The notes below the pieces were generated by a model. The model was not told the DNA's origin. It saw nothing but the letters and a program-made list of their open reading frames with translations, and made no database searches. Positions 16,267 through 24,012 of a stretch of DNA of 52,239 nucleotides are shown piece by piece. Position 1 is the stretch's first letter, and each line of letters starts with the position of its first letter. The translations under genes and the position numbers were made by a program. Origin of the DNA: Clostridiales bacterium (GTDB lineage Bacteria; Bacillota; Clostridia; Christensenellales; Borkfalkiaceae); NCBI GenBank assembly GCA_015055545.1, contig SVHY01000010.1:1-52239 (forward strand), given 5' to 3'.

Positions 16267-16971
16267 TTATATACCCTTCAAATATGCGATTTCTTCGTCG
16301 GTAAGCGAGCGAACCGCACCGCGGTCCATGCCGCCGATTTTCAATTTACCGATGCTTATACGTTTTAAAAATTCTACGGTTTTGCCAATCGCCTCAAACA
16401 TACGGCGTACTTGACGATTTCGCCCTTCCGTAATCGTGATATGCACTTTTGTATACGCTTTATTCGTTTCAACGATATGCGCTTTGCATTTTTTCGTCAT
16501 CACACCATCTAATTCCACGCCCGAACGGATAGGATTCAAGTCCTTTTCCGTCAACGTTCCCGCAATGCGCACAAGATACATTTTAGGAATTTCGCTAGTT
16601 GGATGGGTAAGTCGGAACGCTAAATCGCCGTCGTTGGTCAAAATCAGCAGTCCTTCCGTTTCGTAATCAAGCCGTCCGACGGGAAAAACGCGACCTGCGT
16701 TCTCCGGTAATAAATCCATAACCGTTTTTCTACCGCGATCGTCCGAAACGGTACAAATCACCCCTTTCGGCTTATTCATAATATAATACTCTTCTTTCTT
16801 TTCCGTTGCAAGAACGGGTACGTCGTCCAATAATACTTCGTCGCCGTCTTCTACGCTCGCACCAAGAGTCGCTTCTATGCCGTTAATTTTCACGCGACCC
16901 GCCGCAATCATTTCATCGGCACGTCTACGGCTTGCAATACCCTGTTCCGCTAAAAATTTGTTAATTCTCAT
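16267..16971 (-). CDS. rluB: 23S rRNA pseudouridine synthase (RluB/RsuA family)
   Basis: It isomerises a specific uridine in rRNA to pseudouridine. The 234 residues begin with an S4 RNA-binding domain (MRINKFLAEQGIASRRRAD, GRVKINGIEA) and continue with the RsuA-type catalytic domain, with catalytic Asp102 in GRLDYETEG and later RNRQVRRMFEAIG. It is last in the M50-scpA-scpB-DUF2953-ytfJ-D,D-carboxypeptidase-rluB operon and starts 21 bp after the carboxypeptidase. In many Clostridia spmA and spmB lie just before rluB; they are not here. No strong ribosome site is visible. Confidence 0.92.
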   Translation of the reverse strand: MRINKFLAEQGIASRRRADEMIAAGRVKINGIEATLGASVEDGDEVLLDDVPVLATEKKEEYYIMNKPKGVICTVSDDRGRKTVMDLLPENAGRVFPVGRLDYETEGLLILTNDGDLAFRLTHPTSEIPKMYLVRIAGTLTEKDLNPIRSGVELDGVMTKKCKAHIVETNKAYTKVHITITEGRNRQVRRMFEAIGKTVEFLKRISIGKLKIGGMDRGAVRSLTDEEIAYLKGI

Positions 16972-16992
16972 ATCTTTCGTTTAACCTACCAT

Positions 16993-18015
16993 TTATAGTT
17001 TATATAAATTCCCCGAAAAAAGCAACTGATTTGCGAGATATATTTCAAATTGCCCAACAATTTTCTGCTTTTTTTCATACATTGTAGGTTTTTTCAACGG
17101 TTTTGATTGCACCTTAATAAGCGCTTGTTCTTCTTTTAACAGCGGATAATAAAAATCTTCCTGCGCAACGCCGTGTTCCATGACTTGACCGTTTTTAACG
17201 AGCTGCGTATATTGATACGCCGCAAACGCATCTTTCAACAACTGCATAGATCGTTCGTACATATTCGGCGAATTTAATACGCTACATATCAAGGTCATTC
17301 CCTCGCGCTCGGCAGACGATACCAAGCAACGCCCTGCCGCTTTCGTATACCCTGTTTTTACACCGTTTGCGCCGTCAAATCTTTCCAGCATTTTGTTCTT
17401 ATTTTTCCAATGCCGTTGCTCGTAATAGCTCGTCGAAACGATTGTTTTGAACGTGGGATTTTCCATCGCGTAACAGGCAATCAAAGACAAATCACGCGCC
17501 GTGGTATAGTGCCCGTCGCAAGGCAATCCGTGCGGATTTTTAAAATTACTTTCTATTGCTCCCGCCTTTTGCGCCGTTTCGTTCATTTTGGCGGCAAAAT
17601 TGCCAATACTGCCACCAAAGCGCAAAGCAAGTGCCTTCGCGCAATCGTTACCTGAACGCAACATAAGCCCGTATAACAAATCTTCGACAGAGTAAACGTC
17701 GCCCTTCTTCAAATATACGGACGAACCTTCTACCCCGATCGCCGCATCGGGGATTTCAATTTGTTCCTGCAAATTATCGCAAGATTCCAGTACGGTTATT
17801 GCCGTCAATATCTTGGTCGTGCTTGCCATAGGCAAACGCTTATCCGCGTTCGAGGCGTATAAAATTCTGCGCGAATGTAGCTCCATAACACATTCTGCTT
17901 TTGACGACGTATACACTTGTGCATTTGCGCATATTCGGCTTGTTTTCGGCATAGAAAGCACGCAAAACGACACGACCAACAACCCGATTATGCCCTTTCG
18001 TAATCGAAAACGCAC
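16993..18015 (-). CDS. D-alanyl-D-alanine carboxypeptidase (S11, DacF/DacB type), copy 1
   Basis: It trims the terminal D-Ala of peptidoglycan stem peptides. The 340 residues start with a basic, hydrophobic export signal (about 1-30), followed by the penicillin-binding triad: S65-T-T-K68, S121-G-N and K220-T-G. Location after ytfJ in the scp-dac-rlu operon is typical of the sporulation-associated DacF/DacB enzymes, suggesting a role in spore cortex, which I infer from context. It starts 4 bp after the ytfJ stop. A second copy lies at 22733-23950. Which one is vegetative cannot be decided here. Confidence 0.9.
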   Translation of the reverse strand: MRFRLRKGIIGLLVVSFCVLSMPKTSRICANAQVYTSSKAECVMELHSRRILYASNADKRLPMASTTKILTAITVLESCDNLQEQIEIPDAAIGVEGSSVYLKKGDVYSVEDLLYGLMLRSGNDCAKALALRFGGSIGNFAAKMNETAQKAGAIESNFKNPHGLPCDGHYTTARDLSLIACYAMENPTFKTIVSTSYYEQRHWKNKNKMLERFDGANGVKTGYTKAAGRCLVSSAEREGMTLICSVLNSPNMYERSMQLLKDAFAAYQYTQLVKNGQVMEHGVAQEDFYYPLLKEEQALIKVQSKPLKKPTMYEKKQKIVGQFEIYLANQLLFSGNLYKL

Positions 18016-18019
18016 GATT

Positions 18020-18388
18020 TTAATCCTTTGCCATTACCGAGCGCATAATCTCGCTTGCTCGTTCGATAAGATTGTCTATCGGTTCGTCCGTAATCCGCAT
18101 AAGTCGACAGGTCGTGCCGTCGTCGACTAAAAAACCCATGGGTTTCATACTAATCACTGAACCGCTACCGCCCGCAAACGGCATAGAATCCAGTTCTTTC
18201 ACGATTTTGACGTCGCCGTATTCGCCACCGCCCGAAAGATTCCCCATTGTGATTTTGGAAAACGGGATAACTTGAAAACCACTCGCCGTAACGATGGGCT
18301 TACCCATTACCGTATCCACGTCGGCAAGTACGTTCAAATTCGTGTTAGAAGATTCGATTAAGTTGTTGATTTTTTCTTTCTCTGCCAT
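18020..18388 (-). CDS. ytfJ: GerW family sporulation protein YtfJ
   Basis: A 122-residue member of the GerW/YtfJ family, conserved in endospore formers and needed for normal germination in Bacillus. Recognisable features are the family pattern GKPIVTASGFQVIPFSKI, a Gly-rich stretch NLSGGGEYGD, and a central GGSGSVISMKPMGFLV. No membrane segment. Its start lies 31 bp inside the 3' end of the upstream DUF2953 gene, so the two are translationally coupled. Molecular function is not established. Confidence 0.9.
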   Translation of the reverse strand: MAEKEKINNLIESSNTNLNVLADVDTVMGKPIVTASGFQVIPFSKITMGNLSGGGEYGDVKIVKELDSMPFAGGSGSVISMKPMGFLVDDGTTCRLMRITDEPIDNLIERASEIMRSVMAKD

Positions 18389-18909
18389 AATATCTTGATT
18401 TTCTCCTTCAAAAATTTCAAAAAATTCACCGTTAGCATATATAAATTAAAAAAAACGACGCTATGCACCGACAAACGCAACACGTCGCCGTCCGTTAACC
18501 ACAGATTGTTTTCGACTCTGTTTATATCCCCGCCTTTGGCTAAAAAATAAGCTCGTAGAGCTGTATTTACCGTCGCAACGGGAAACAGATATTCCGCGCC
18601 CGTTTCCGCCGTTAAACGCAAGGTAATTAAGCGGAACGTCTTCATAAACGAAAACTTCTTTCGTTCGCTATTGACGTTGGCATACGGCACGAGAATAACT
18701 TTTTTCGGGGACACGTGCAAAGCAAATCCACCTGCATACGTGGCGATATACCCGCCGATAATCTTGATGCGCTTATAAATATAAACGACAAAAGCGAATT
18801 TCCGTCTGTTCATATCGTAATGCACGTCCGTTTGTAGCGTTATAGGCACGAACAAGAAAAAAGCCAATCCCATAACCCCTAACAACAGATAAAAAAACAA
18901 CCTGTTCAT
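18358..18909 (-). CDS. DUF2953 (YtfI-like) membrane-anchored protein
   Basis: A 183-residue protein with one N-terminal membrane segment (FFYLLLGVMGLAFFLFVPI) and a beta-rich remainder. There is a hydrophobic stretch near 150-165 and a very basic C terminus (KEKIKILWQRKKK). It matches the position and outline of the DUF2953/YtfI proteins always found before ytfJ in spore formers. It overlaps ytfJ by 31 bp and lies 51 bp after scpB. No clear Shine-Dalgarno sequence precedes ATG 18909. Function unknown; a sporulation role is inferred from neighbours only. Confidence 0.8.
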   Translation of the reverse strand: MNRLFFYLLLGVMGLAFFLFVPITLQTDVHYDMNRRKFAFVVYIYKRIKIIGGYIATYAGGFALHVSPKKVILVPYANVNSERKKFSFMKTFRLITLRLTAETGAEYLFPVATVNTALRAYFLAKGGDINRVENNLWLTDGDVLRLSVHSVVFFNLYMLTVNFLKFLKEKIKILWQRKKKSTT

Positions 18910-18960
18910 ATCAACAATATGCGCAGGTTGCTTGAAACTATGTACTGTATAGCTTTGTTT

Positions 18961-19680
18961 TTATTGAATTTTTATAATTCCGTCTTCGATATCTTTGAGA
19001 AAATCAGGCAATTCAAATCCGTCTTTCGTTTGTTCGGTTACACCTGCATCTTCATCGTCTTGCGGCAATAAATCGGGATCGTTAGCAGGGTCGTATACGT
19101 CCTTTTCGTATAAATAATTACTCGTTTCCGTATTGATTGCATTAAGTTCCGCTATGCGGCGCATCAATTCTTCGTAATCGGGCAATTCGGAAAGCGATTT
19201 CAGCTTAAAGCGTTTTAAGAAATTATCCGTCGTGGCATATTCCACGGGTTTACCCGGGGTATCTTTTCTACCACACGGATAAATCATATCCAAACTCATA
19301 AGCGTAGTAATCGCGTAATCGCTGTTCACACCGCGCACCGCCTCCAATTCACTACGCGTAATCGGTTGTTTATATGCGATAATAGCCGCACATTCCAAAA
19401 TGGTACGCGTAAACTCTTTTTCGCGAATAGGCGTCAATACACGCGACACTTTTTCCTTATAATCAGGGTTGGTCGCAAATTGCAATTTATGGTTAAAATG
19501 CAACAAACGGATACCGCAATCATTGTTATATTTTCTTTCCAGCTGGCGAATCGCCTCATCCGCTTCGCGCTTAGTAATTTCCAGCTTCTCACGCAACATA
19601 TCGATAGGCACGGCATCGCCAGCCGCAAACAAAATCGCCTCAATTATATTCGTCAATTTCTCCAATTTCTTCGTCCTCAC
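18961..19680 (-). CDS. scpB: Chromosome segregation and condensation protein ScpB
   Basis: The winged-helix partner of ScpA and SMC in the bacterial condensin. The 239 residues show the ScpB core: NIIEAILFAAGDAV, then RTILECAAIIAYKQPITRSE and VRGVNSDYAITTL, and a long acidic C-terminal tail. The reading frame begins with GTG 19680, 41 bp inside scpA. TTG 19665 (preceded by AGGA) would give a start closer to other ScpB proteins, so the exact start is uncertain. It forms one translational unit with scpA. Confidence 0.93.
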   Translation of the reverse strand: MRTKKLEKLTNIIEAILFAAGDAVPIDMLREKLEITKREADEAIRQLERKYNNDCGIRLLHFNHKLQFATNPDYKEKVSRVLTPIREKEFTRTILECAAIIAYKQPITRSELEAVRGVNSDYAITTLMSLDMIYPCGRKDTPGKPVEYATTDNFLKRFKLKSLSELPDYEELMRRIAELNAINTETSNYLYEKDVYDPANDPDLLPQDDEDAGVTEQTKDGFELPDFLKDIEDGIIKIQ

Positions 19681-20458
19681 TTCTTTCCGGATTTTTCTTT
19701 ATCGTTATGGAAGAAAATAAATCCTCCTGCTCAACCAAAATGAATTGATGTTTTAAAAGCTCTAACAACGCTTGGAAAGTCGTAACGATTTCGGGCGTTG
19801 TGGAATTTTCATCAAACAGCTCTTCAAACTTCGTATCGTCGCGCTCGGCAACTTTCGCGCGAATATGCTTAATTTTATCTCGAACGGTATAAATATCTTT
19901 AGGGATTTCACGGGGCGGCGGTGCTTGTCTTTTCTTCGCCTCCAAACGGAGCATCATTTTTGCAAAAGCTTTCATTAGTCCGTCCAAGGTCATATCGGCA
20001 TACTGTACTTGCGTCGCCATGAATTCTTTATCAGGTTCTTTAAAGAAATACCCTACCGTTTCCCGTTCTTTCAGCTTATCGGCTTCTTCTTTAATCATTT
20101 TATATTCTTCCAAAGCGTGGATAAGTTCCTGTTCGGGATCGTCGTCCATATAGTAATCGTCCTCAAACCCGTCGTCGGGCGGCGGTACTAAGCTACGCGC
20201 TTTAATATCGATAATGGTAGCGGCAATATTCAAATATTCGCTCGCCTTTTCCATATCAAGATAAGGCAAGCCCTTCATATACGAAAGGAATTGTTCGGTA
20301 ACCTGCGAAACGAAAATATCCTTAATTTCGATTTCTTCTTGCTTAATTAAATGCAGCAACAAATCGAGCGGGCCTTCAAAATTATCCAAAACGGTAGTAT
20401 AATCCACTTCCGTTTCAAAATTTTTCACCGAATCGACGGTAAGCTTTTCCTTTTCCAT
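19640..20458 (-). CDS. scpA: Segregation and condensation protein ScpA (kleisin)
   Basis: The kleisin subunit that bridges the SMC heads. The 272 residues carry the N-terminal kleisin signature (DNFEGPLDLLLHLIKQEEIE, about 25-44) followed by FVSQVTEQFLSYM and EKASEYLNIAATIIDIKAR; the C-terminal winged helix lies around VTTFQALLELLKHQFI. GGAGAG and AAGGA precede ATG 20458. It sits 17 bp after the M50 protease gene and overlaps scpB by 41 bp. The middle contains a Pro-rich linker (APPPREIPKD). Confidence 0.95.
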   Translation of the reverse strand: MEKEKLTVDSVKNFETEVDYTTVLDNFEGPLDLLLHLIKQEEIEIKDIFVSQVTEQFLSYMKGLPYLDMEKASEYLNIAATIIDIKARSLVPPPDDGFEDDYYMDDDPEQELIHALEEYKMIKEEADKLKERETVGYFFKEPDKEFMATQVQYADMTLDGLMKAFAKMMLRLEAKKRQAPPPREIPKDIYTVRDKIKHIRAKVAERDDTKFEELFDENSTTPEIVTTFQALLELLKHQFILVEQEDLFSSITIKKNPERSEDEEIGEIDEYN

Positions 20459-20475
20459 TCCTTACTCTCCATAAA

Positions 20476-21162
20476 TTAAAGTATAAACCTTAAAATCCAA
20501 TCCCAAAACATCGTAATCGGTCTACCGAATACCTTAATCGCAAAATCAAGTATATAACCGAGTAAATCGATAACGCCCAAAAGCGGCACTCTCGACGATA
20601 AAACGTGCACGAGTATAAGCCCCATCAAGATATAATACCCGTACTGTTTCAAGAACCAATACGCCTTACTGCGCCGTTTGCTGACCGCATCCACGATTCT
20701 AAATCCGTCCAACGGATAAAAGGGCAACAAATTGAATACGCAAAAGCTCAACGAACAGGTAAACAACGCGTTTGTGAAAACGTACAAAAAATCCGCTATC
20801 AATTTCCCCGAAAAAACGGGTAAAACGTAATAAAACGTCAAAATGAATACGGGATAGAATACGAACGCCATCGCGTAATTCATCAATACGCCCGCAGACG
20901 AAGTCCAAAAACTCCCCTTTTTATAATCGTTGAAATTATACGGATTAATCGGCACGGGCTTCGCCCAACCGAATCCCGCAACCGCAAACATCAAAATCCC
21001 CAACGGGTCGAAATGCTTTACGGGGTTTAAGGTCATTCTTCCCGAAAATTTCGCCGTCGGATCACCGCATTTATACGCAGTGTACGCATGCGCGAATTCG
21101 TGAAACGTAATAACGATCATAACCGCTAAAAATTGCGCTAAAAGCGCCACAAAATAAATCAT
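20476..21162 (-). CDS. Site-2-protease family membrane metalloprotease (M50)
   Basis: An intramembrane zinc protease of 228 residues with about five or six membrane segments. The zinc motif HEFAH is at residues 21-25 in the first segment, and the third ligand is Asp152 in LLPFYPLDGFRI. The short form without a PDZ domain is the rhomboid-like clostridial type next to scpAB. The substrate is unknown. It heads the operon; its -10 box ends 9 bp before ATG 21162 and no Shine-Dalgarno sequence is visible, so the mRNA should have almost no leader. Confidence 0.88.
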   Translation of the reverse strand: MIYFVALLAQFLAVMIVITFHEFAHAYTAYKCGDPTAKFSGRMTLNPVKHFDPLGILMFAVAGFGWAKPVPINPYNFNDYKKGSFWTSSAGVLMNYAMAFVFYPVFILTFYYVLPVFSGKLIADFLYVFTNALFTCSLSFCVFNLLPFYPLDGFRIVDAVSKRRSKAYWFLKQYGYYILMGLILVHVLSSRVPLLGVIDLLGYILDFAIKVFGRPITMFWDWILRFIL

Positions 21163-21171
21163 AACGCAAAT

Positions 21172-21200
21172 ATTATATCATCTTTAACAAAAAATTGCAA
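21172..21200 (-). promoter_or_regulatory. Promoter of the M50-scpAB operon, nearly leaderless
   Basis: On the - strand: TTGCAA (21200-21195), 17-bp spacer, TATAAT (21177-21172). ATG 21162 follows after 9 bp, so the predicted 5' leader is about 2-3 nt. A GTGAAAC half-site touches the -35 box (21201-21207), and TTTCAC (21202-21207) with GTGAAA (21221-21226) forms an inverted repeat. Confidence 0.7.
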
Positions 21201-21238
21201 GTTTCACGCGTGTAAATTTAGTGAAATCCATGAAAATA

Positions 21239-21257
21239 AAGACTTATTTCGTCTTTT
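21239..21257 (-). terminator. Weak terminator at the lysA stop
   Basis: AAAGAC/GTCTTT, a 6-bp stem over 7 nt, overlaps the lysA stop codon; on the - strand it is followed by ATTTTC. Short, so uncertain. Confidence 0.35.
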
Positions 21258-22581
21258 TTGCGAGTCGCGCAGGGATTACGTCGTTGCGGTTAATATCCGC
21301 ATACGATTGCGGTTTTACTATATAATCCGCTACGCCTTCGTTCACAAGCACGCAAGGCGGAATTTTATTACGGTTGTAATTCATCGCCATCGAATAATTA
21401 TACGCCCCCGTCGAAAGAATAGCAAGTATATCTCCCGATTGCGCTTTGGGCAAAGCTACGTTCGCCGCGATAATATCTCCACTTTCACAGCATTTACCTG
21501 CAATCGTCACGATTTCCGTCGCTTCTTCGTTTGCGCGATTCGCAAGCACGGGCGTGTATTTCGATTGATAGAGCGCATAACGCGGATTATCGAACATCCC
21601 CCCATCCACGGCGACGTATTTTTTCACGGCGGGAATATCCTTGATTGCCCCCACCGTATACAACGTAATACCCGCTTCCCCGATTATCGAACGCCCGGGT
21701 TCGATAACAAGGAAAGGTAATTCCATACCGCTTTCTTGCGCTTTACGCTTTACCGCCGCAACCAAGGCTTTGGCGTATTCCGCGTATTCTTCGGCAGAAA
21801 TTTTCCGATCTTCGTCCGTATACCAAATCCCGAACCCACCGCCAAGATTGAGAGTTTTGAGCTTAAACGCCAGCCTGTTTTGCATATCCGCAGCAAAATC
21901 CATACATTTTTCTACGGCAAGCACGAACGACTGCTTTTCAAAAATTTGCGAACCGATATGACAATGATATCCGTCCAATCGCACGTTCTTTTTCTGCATA
22001 GCGTACGCCGTTACCCGCTCTGCCGTACCGTCAGAAACAGAAAAACCGAACTTACTGTCCGTCGTCGCCGTTTGTACGAATGCATGCGTATGCGCTTCAA
22101 TCCCCGGATTGATACGCAACAAAATAGGCTGCACAATCCCACGTTTTGCCGCTTCGGCGTCGATTTTATCAATTTCGGAATACGCGTCAGCAACGATACA
22201 ACCTATCCCAGCATCCAACGCCTCCCCAATTTCGTAATCAAGTTTATTATTCCCGTGCATATACATATTTTTCGCGGGAAAACCTGCCTGTAAAGCGGTG
22301 TATAACTCTCCACCTGAAACAACGTCAACGCCGATGTTTTCTTCGTCTGCAATACGGTAAATCGCTTGGCAAGAAAACGCTTTCGATGCGTATAATACAA
22401 GCGAGTTTTCGCCGTATTCTCTTTGCAATGTGTCGCGGTATACGCGCATCATTCTACGGATATACTCTTCGTCGAATACGTATAACGGTGTGCCGAAATT
22501 TTGCGCAAGCTCCACACAGTCCGCACCGCCAATTTCCAAATGCCCTTTCGCGTTGATTTTCAATGTATCTCTCGTGTTCAT
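21244..22581 (-). CDS. lysA: Diaminopimelate decarboxylase
   Basis: It makes L-lysine from meso-diaminopimelate with pyridoxal phosphate. Of 445 residues, the cofactor lysine is K67 in LYASKAFSC. Other conserved elements are DVVSGGELYTAL, YHCHIGSQI, LNLGGGFGI, VIEPGRSI and the substrate-contacting KCCESGDI. It has its own promoter (22618-22646) and an AAAGGAAC ribosome site before ATG 22581. Its place downstream of a D,D-carboxypeptidase and spoIVB is where spo0A would be expected in the usual order, so a rearrangement breakpoint is likely here. Confidence 0.95.
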   Translation of the reverse strand: MNTRDTLKINAKGHLEIGGADCVELAQNFGTPLYVFDEEYIRRMMRVYRDTLQREYGENSLVLYASKAFSCQAIYRIADEENIGVDVVSGGELYTALQAGFPAKNMYMHGNNKLDYEIGEALDAGIGCIVADAYSEIDKIDAEAAKRGIVQPILLRINPGIEAHTHAFVQTATTDSKFGFSVSDGTAERVTAYAMQKKNVRLDGYHCHIGSQIFEKQSFVLAVEKCMDFAADMQNRLAFKLKTLNLGGGFGIWYTDEDRKISAEEYAEYAKALVAAVKRKAQESGMELPFLVIEPGRSIIGEAGITLYTVGAIKDIPAVKKYVAVDGGMFDNPRYALYQSKYTPVLANRANEEATEIVTIAGKCCESGDIIAANVALPKAQSGDILAILSTGAYNYSMAMNYNRNKIPPCVLVNEGVADYIVKPQSYADINRNDVIPARLAKKTK

Positions 22582-22617
22582 CTGCTTTGTTCCTTTCGTA
22601 TAAAATAATACACAAAT

Positions 22618-22646
22618 ATTTTATCAAATTTACGAATAAAATGCAA
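22618..22646 (-). promoter_or_regulatory. lysA promoter
   Basis: On the - strand: TTGCAT (22646-22641), 17-bp spacer, TAAAAT (22623-22618). No lysine riboswitch is recognisable: the leader is only about 30 nt. Confidence 0.65.
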
Positions 22647-22667
22647 GAGCGCAAAGGCAATTTTTCA

Positions 22668-22711
22668 AGAAAAAAATCCGCTTTAACGAATTTTTTTCGT
22701 CTAAACGGATT
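22668..22711 (-). terminator. Terminator after D,D-carboxypeptidase copy 2
   Basis: On the - strand AATCCG...CGGATT closes a longer imperfect stem with an inner ACG/CGT pair around an A-rich loop, followed by a run of T. It isolates lysA from the upstream operon. Confidence 0.7.
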
Positions 22712-22732
22712 CTTTTATTCTTTTCTACTGTT

Positions 22733-23950
22733 TTAACGTGCGTTCCAACCTTGCGCAACGTCGCGCAAGCAATCGAAAAAGTTCGCTTTTTCTACGTTTT
22801 CTTGGGCTAACAGCGGTACTCTGTCCATTTCCACACCGTCTTTAAATACAAGGATTTCCCCCACTTCTTCTCCCGCCGAAACAGGAGCTTTTACGCTGTT
22901 AAACCTGGTTTCCAAAGTGATATTCGATTTTTCTCCGCGTTTTGTAAAAGCATATGCGTTTCGAGCCGGATAAACCTTGACGCATTTTTCCTTACCACCG
23001 CTTACGTTCACCGTTTGCTCAATGGGTTCACCGCCAACCACAACCGTTTGCGTCGTATAATTCGCAAACGCATAATCAAACGTCGTTCTTACGTCGTCGA
23101 ACCGTTTTTTACTGTTTTCTCCACCGATTACAACGGAAATAACGCGCATATTCTCACGTTTTGCCGTTGCCGCAAGGCAAAATCCCGCTTGGTTGGTAAA
23201 GCCCGTTTTTCCCCCGTCGCAACCGTCGTAAAAGCGCACGAGCTTATTCGTATTCGTAATTTCCGTAAAACGCCCTTCCGGATGATTAAATTTATCCAAC
23301 CAAACCTTGCCGAATTCGTAATATTCCTCGTTATTCAATAATTCTTGCATCATAAGCGCCACGTCGTACGCGCAAGAATATTGCGGATCTTTAGGCAAAC
23401 CCGTACAATTTGCAAACAACGTATCGTTTGCACCCAAGCCCTTAGCCCGTTCGTTCATTCTATCTACGAACGCCGTTTCACTGCCTGCAACCCGTTCCGC
23501 AAGCGCTACACAACTGTCGTTTGCCGAACAAACCACTACGCTTTTAATAAGCTCACGCACTTTATATTTGGCGTTTGCCTCCAAAAACACTTGCGAACCG
23601 CCCATAGACGCCGCTCGCTCACTGACGGTGATTTCTTCGTTCATATCTAAAACGCCGTCCTTTATCGCATCGAACGATAATATCAAAGTCATAATTTTAC
23701 ACATACTCGCAATGGGCAAATGCGCCTTTTCGTTATGCGAAAACATAGGCGTTCCCGTTGCATAATCCATCAAATACGCCGCTTTTGCACTAATCCCAAG
23801 GTTTACCTTTGCCCCTGTTTCTAAGCTTGCAACCTGTTCCGCCTGCGCCGTATATTGCATATTGACGTTTCCTCGTATCGCTTTTACGCCACCGCCCAAA
23901 CAAAGCAGCGCCAAAGCGAAAGCAATCGCCTTACCTTTTTCCTTTTTCAT
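22733..23950 (-). CDS. D-alanyl-D-alanine carboxypeptidase (S11, PBP5 type), copy 2
   Basis: A 405-residue secreted or membrane-linked peptidoglycan carboxypeptidase. The N-terminal signal (about 8-25) is followed by S82-M-C-K85, S142-A-N and K248-T-G. After the catalytic domain comes a PBP5-type C-terminal beta domain (KVYPARNAYAFTKRGEKSN). AAGGAG lies 6 bp before ATG 23950. It follows spoIVB, where many spore formers carry spo0A. The gap between them holds a degenerate copy of the TATG...CATA palindrome pair. It differs clearly from copy 1, so this is an old paralogue rather than a recent duplication. Confidence 0.9.
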   Translation of the reverse strand: MKKEKGKAIAFALALLCLGGGVKAIRGNVNMQYTAQAEQVASLETGAKVNLGISAKAAYLMDYATGTPMFSHNEKAHLPIASMCKIMTLILSFDAIKDGVLDMNEEITVSERAASMGGSQVFLEANAKYKVRELIKSVVVCSANDSCVALAERVAGSETAFVDRMNERAKGLGANDTLFANCTGLPKDPQYSCAYDVALMMQELLNNEEYYEFGKVWLDKFNHPEGRFTEITNTNKLVRFYDGCDGGKTGFTNQAGFCLAATAKRENMRVISVVIGGENSKKRFDDVRTTFDYAFANYTTQTVVVGGEPIEQTVNVSGGKEKCVKVYPARNAYAFTKRGEKSNITLETRFNSVKAPVSAGEEVGEILVFKDGVEMDRVPLLAQENVEKANFFDCLRDVAQGWNAR

Positions 23951-23970
23951 AATTCACTCCTTTTTTGTCG

Positions 23971-24008
23971 TTTTGTCTGACATTTCTAAACTACTATGTG
24001 TGGCATAA
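23971..24008. repeat. Degenerate palindrome pair (TATG...CATA family), locus 2
   Basis: TTTTGTCTGACATTT (23971-23985) and CTATGTGTGGCATAA (23994-24008) are two decayed units 23 bp apart, the same offset as between units 2 and 3 at 2142-2179. The locus lies 4 bp after the spoIVB stop and 21 bp before the next gene. Confidence 0.45.
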
Positions 24009-24012
24009 TATA

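Noticed and set aside
22582-22617. Lysine riboswitch upstream of lysA
   Set aside because: The leader from the predicted promoter is only about 30 nt, far too short for the element.
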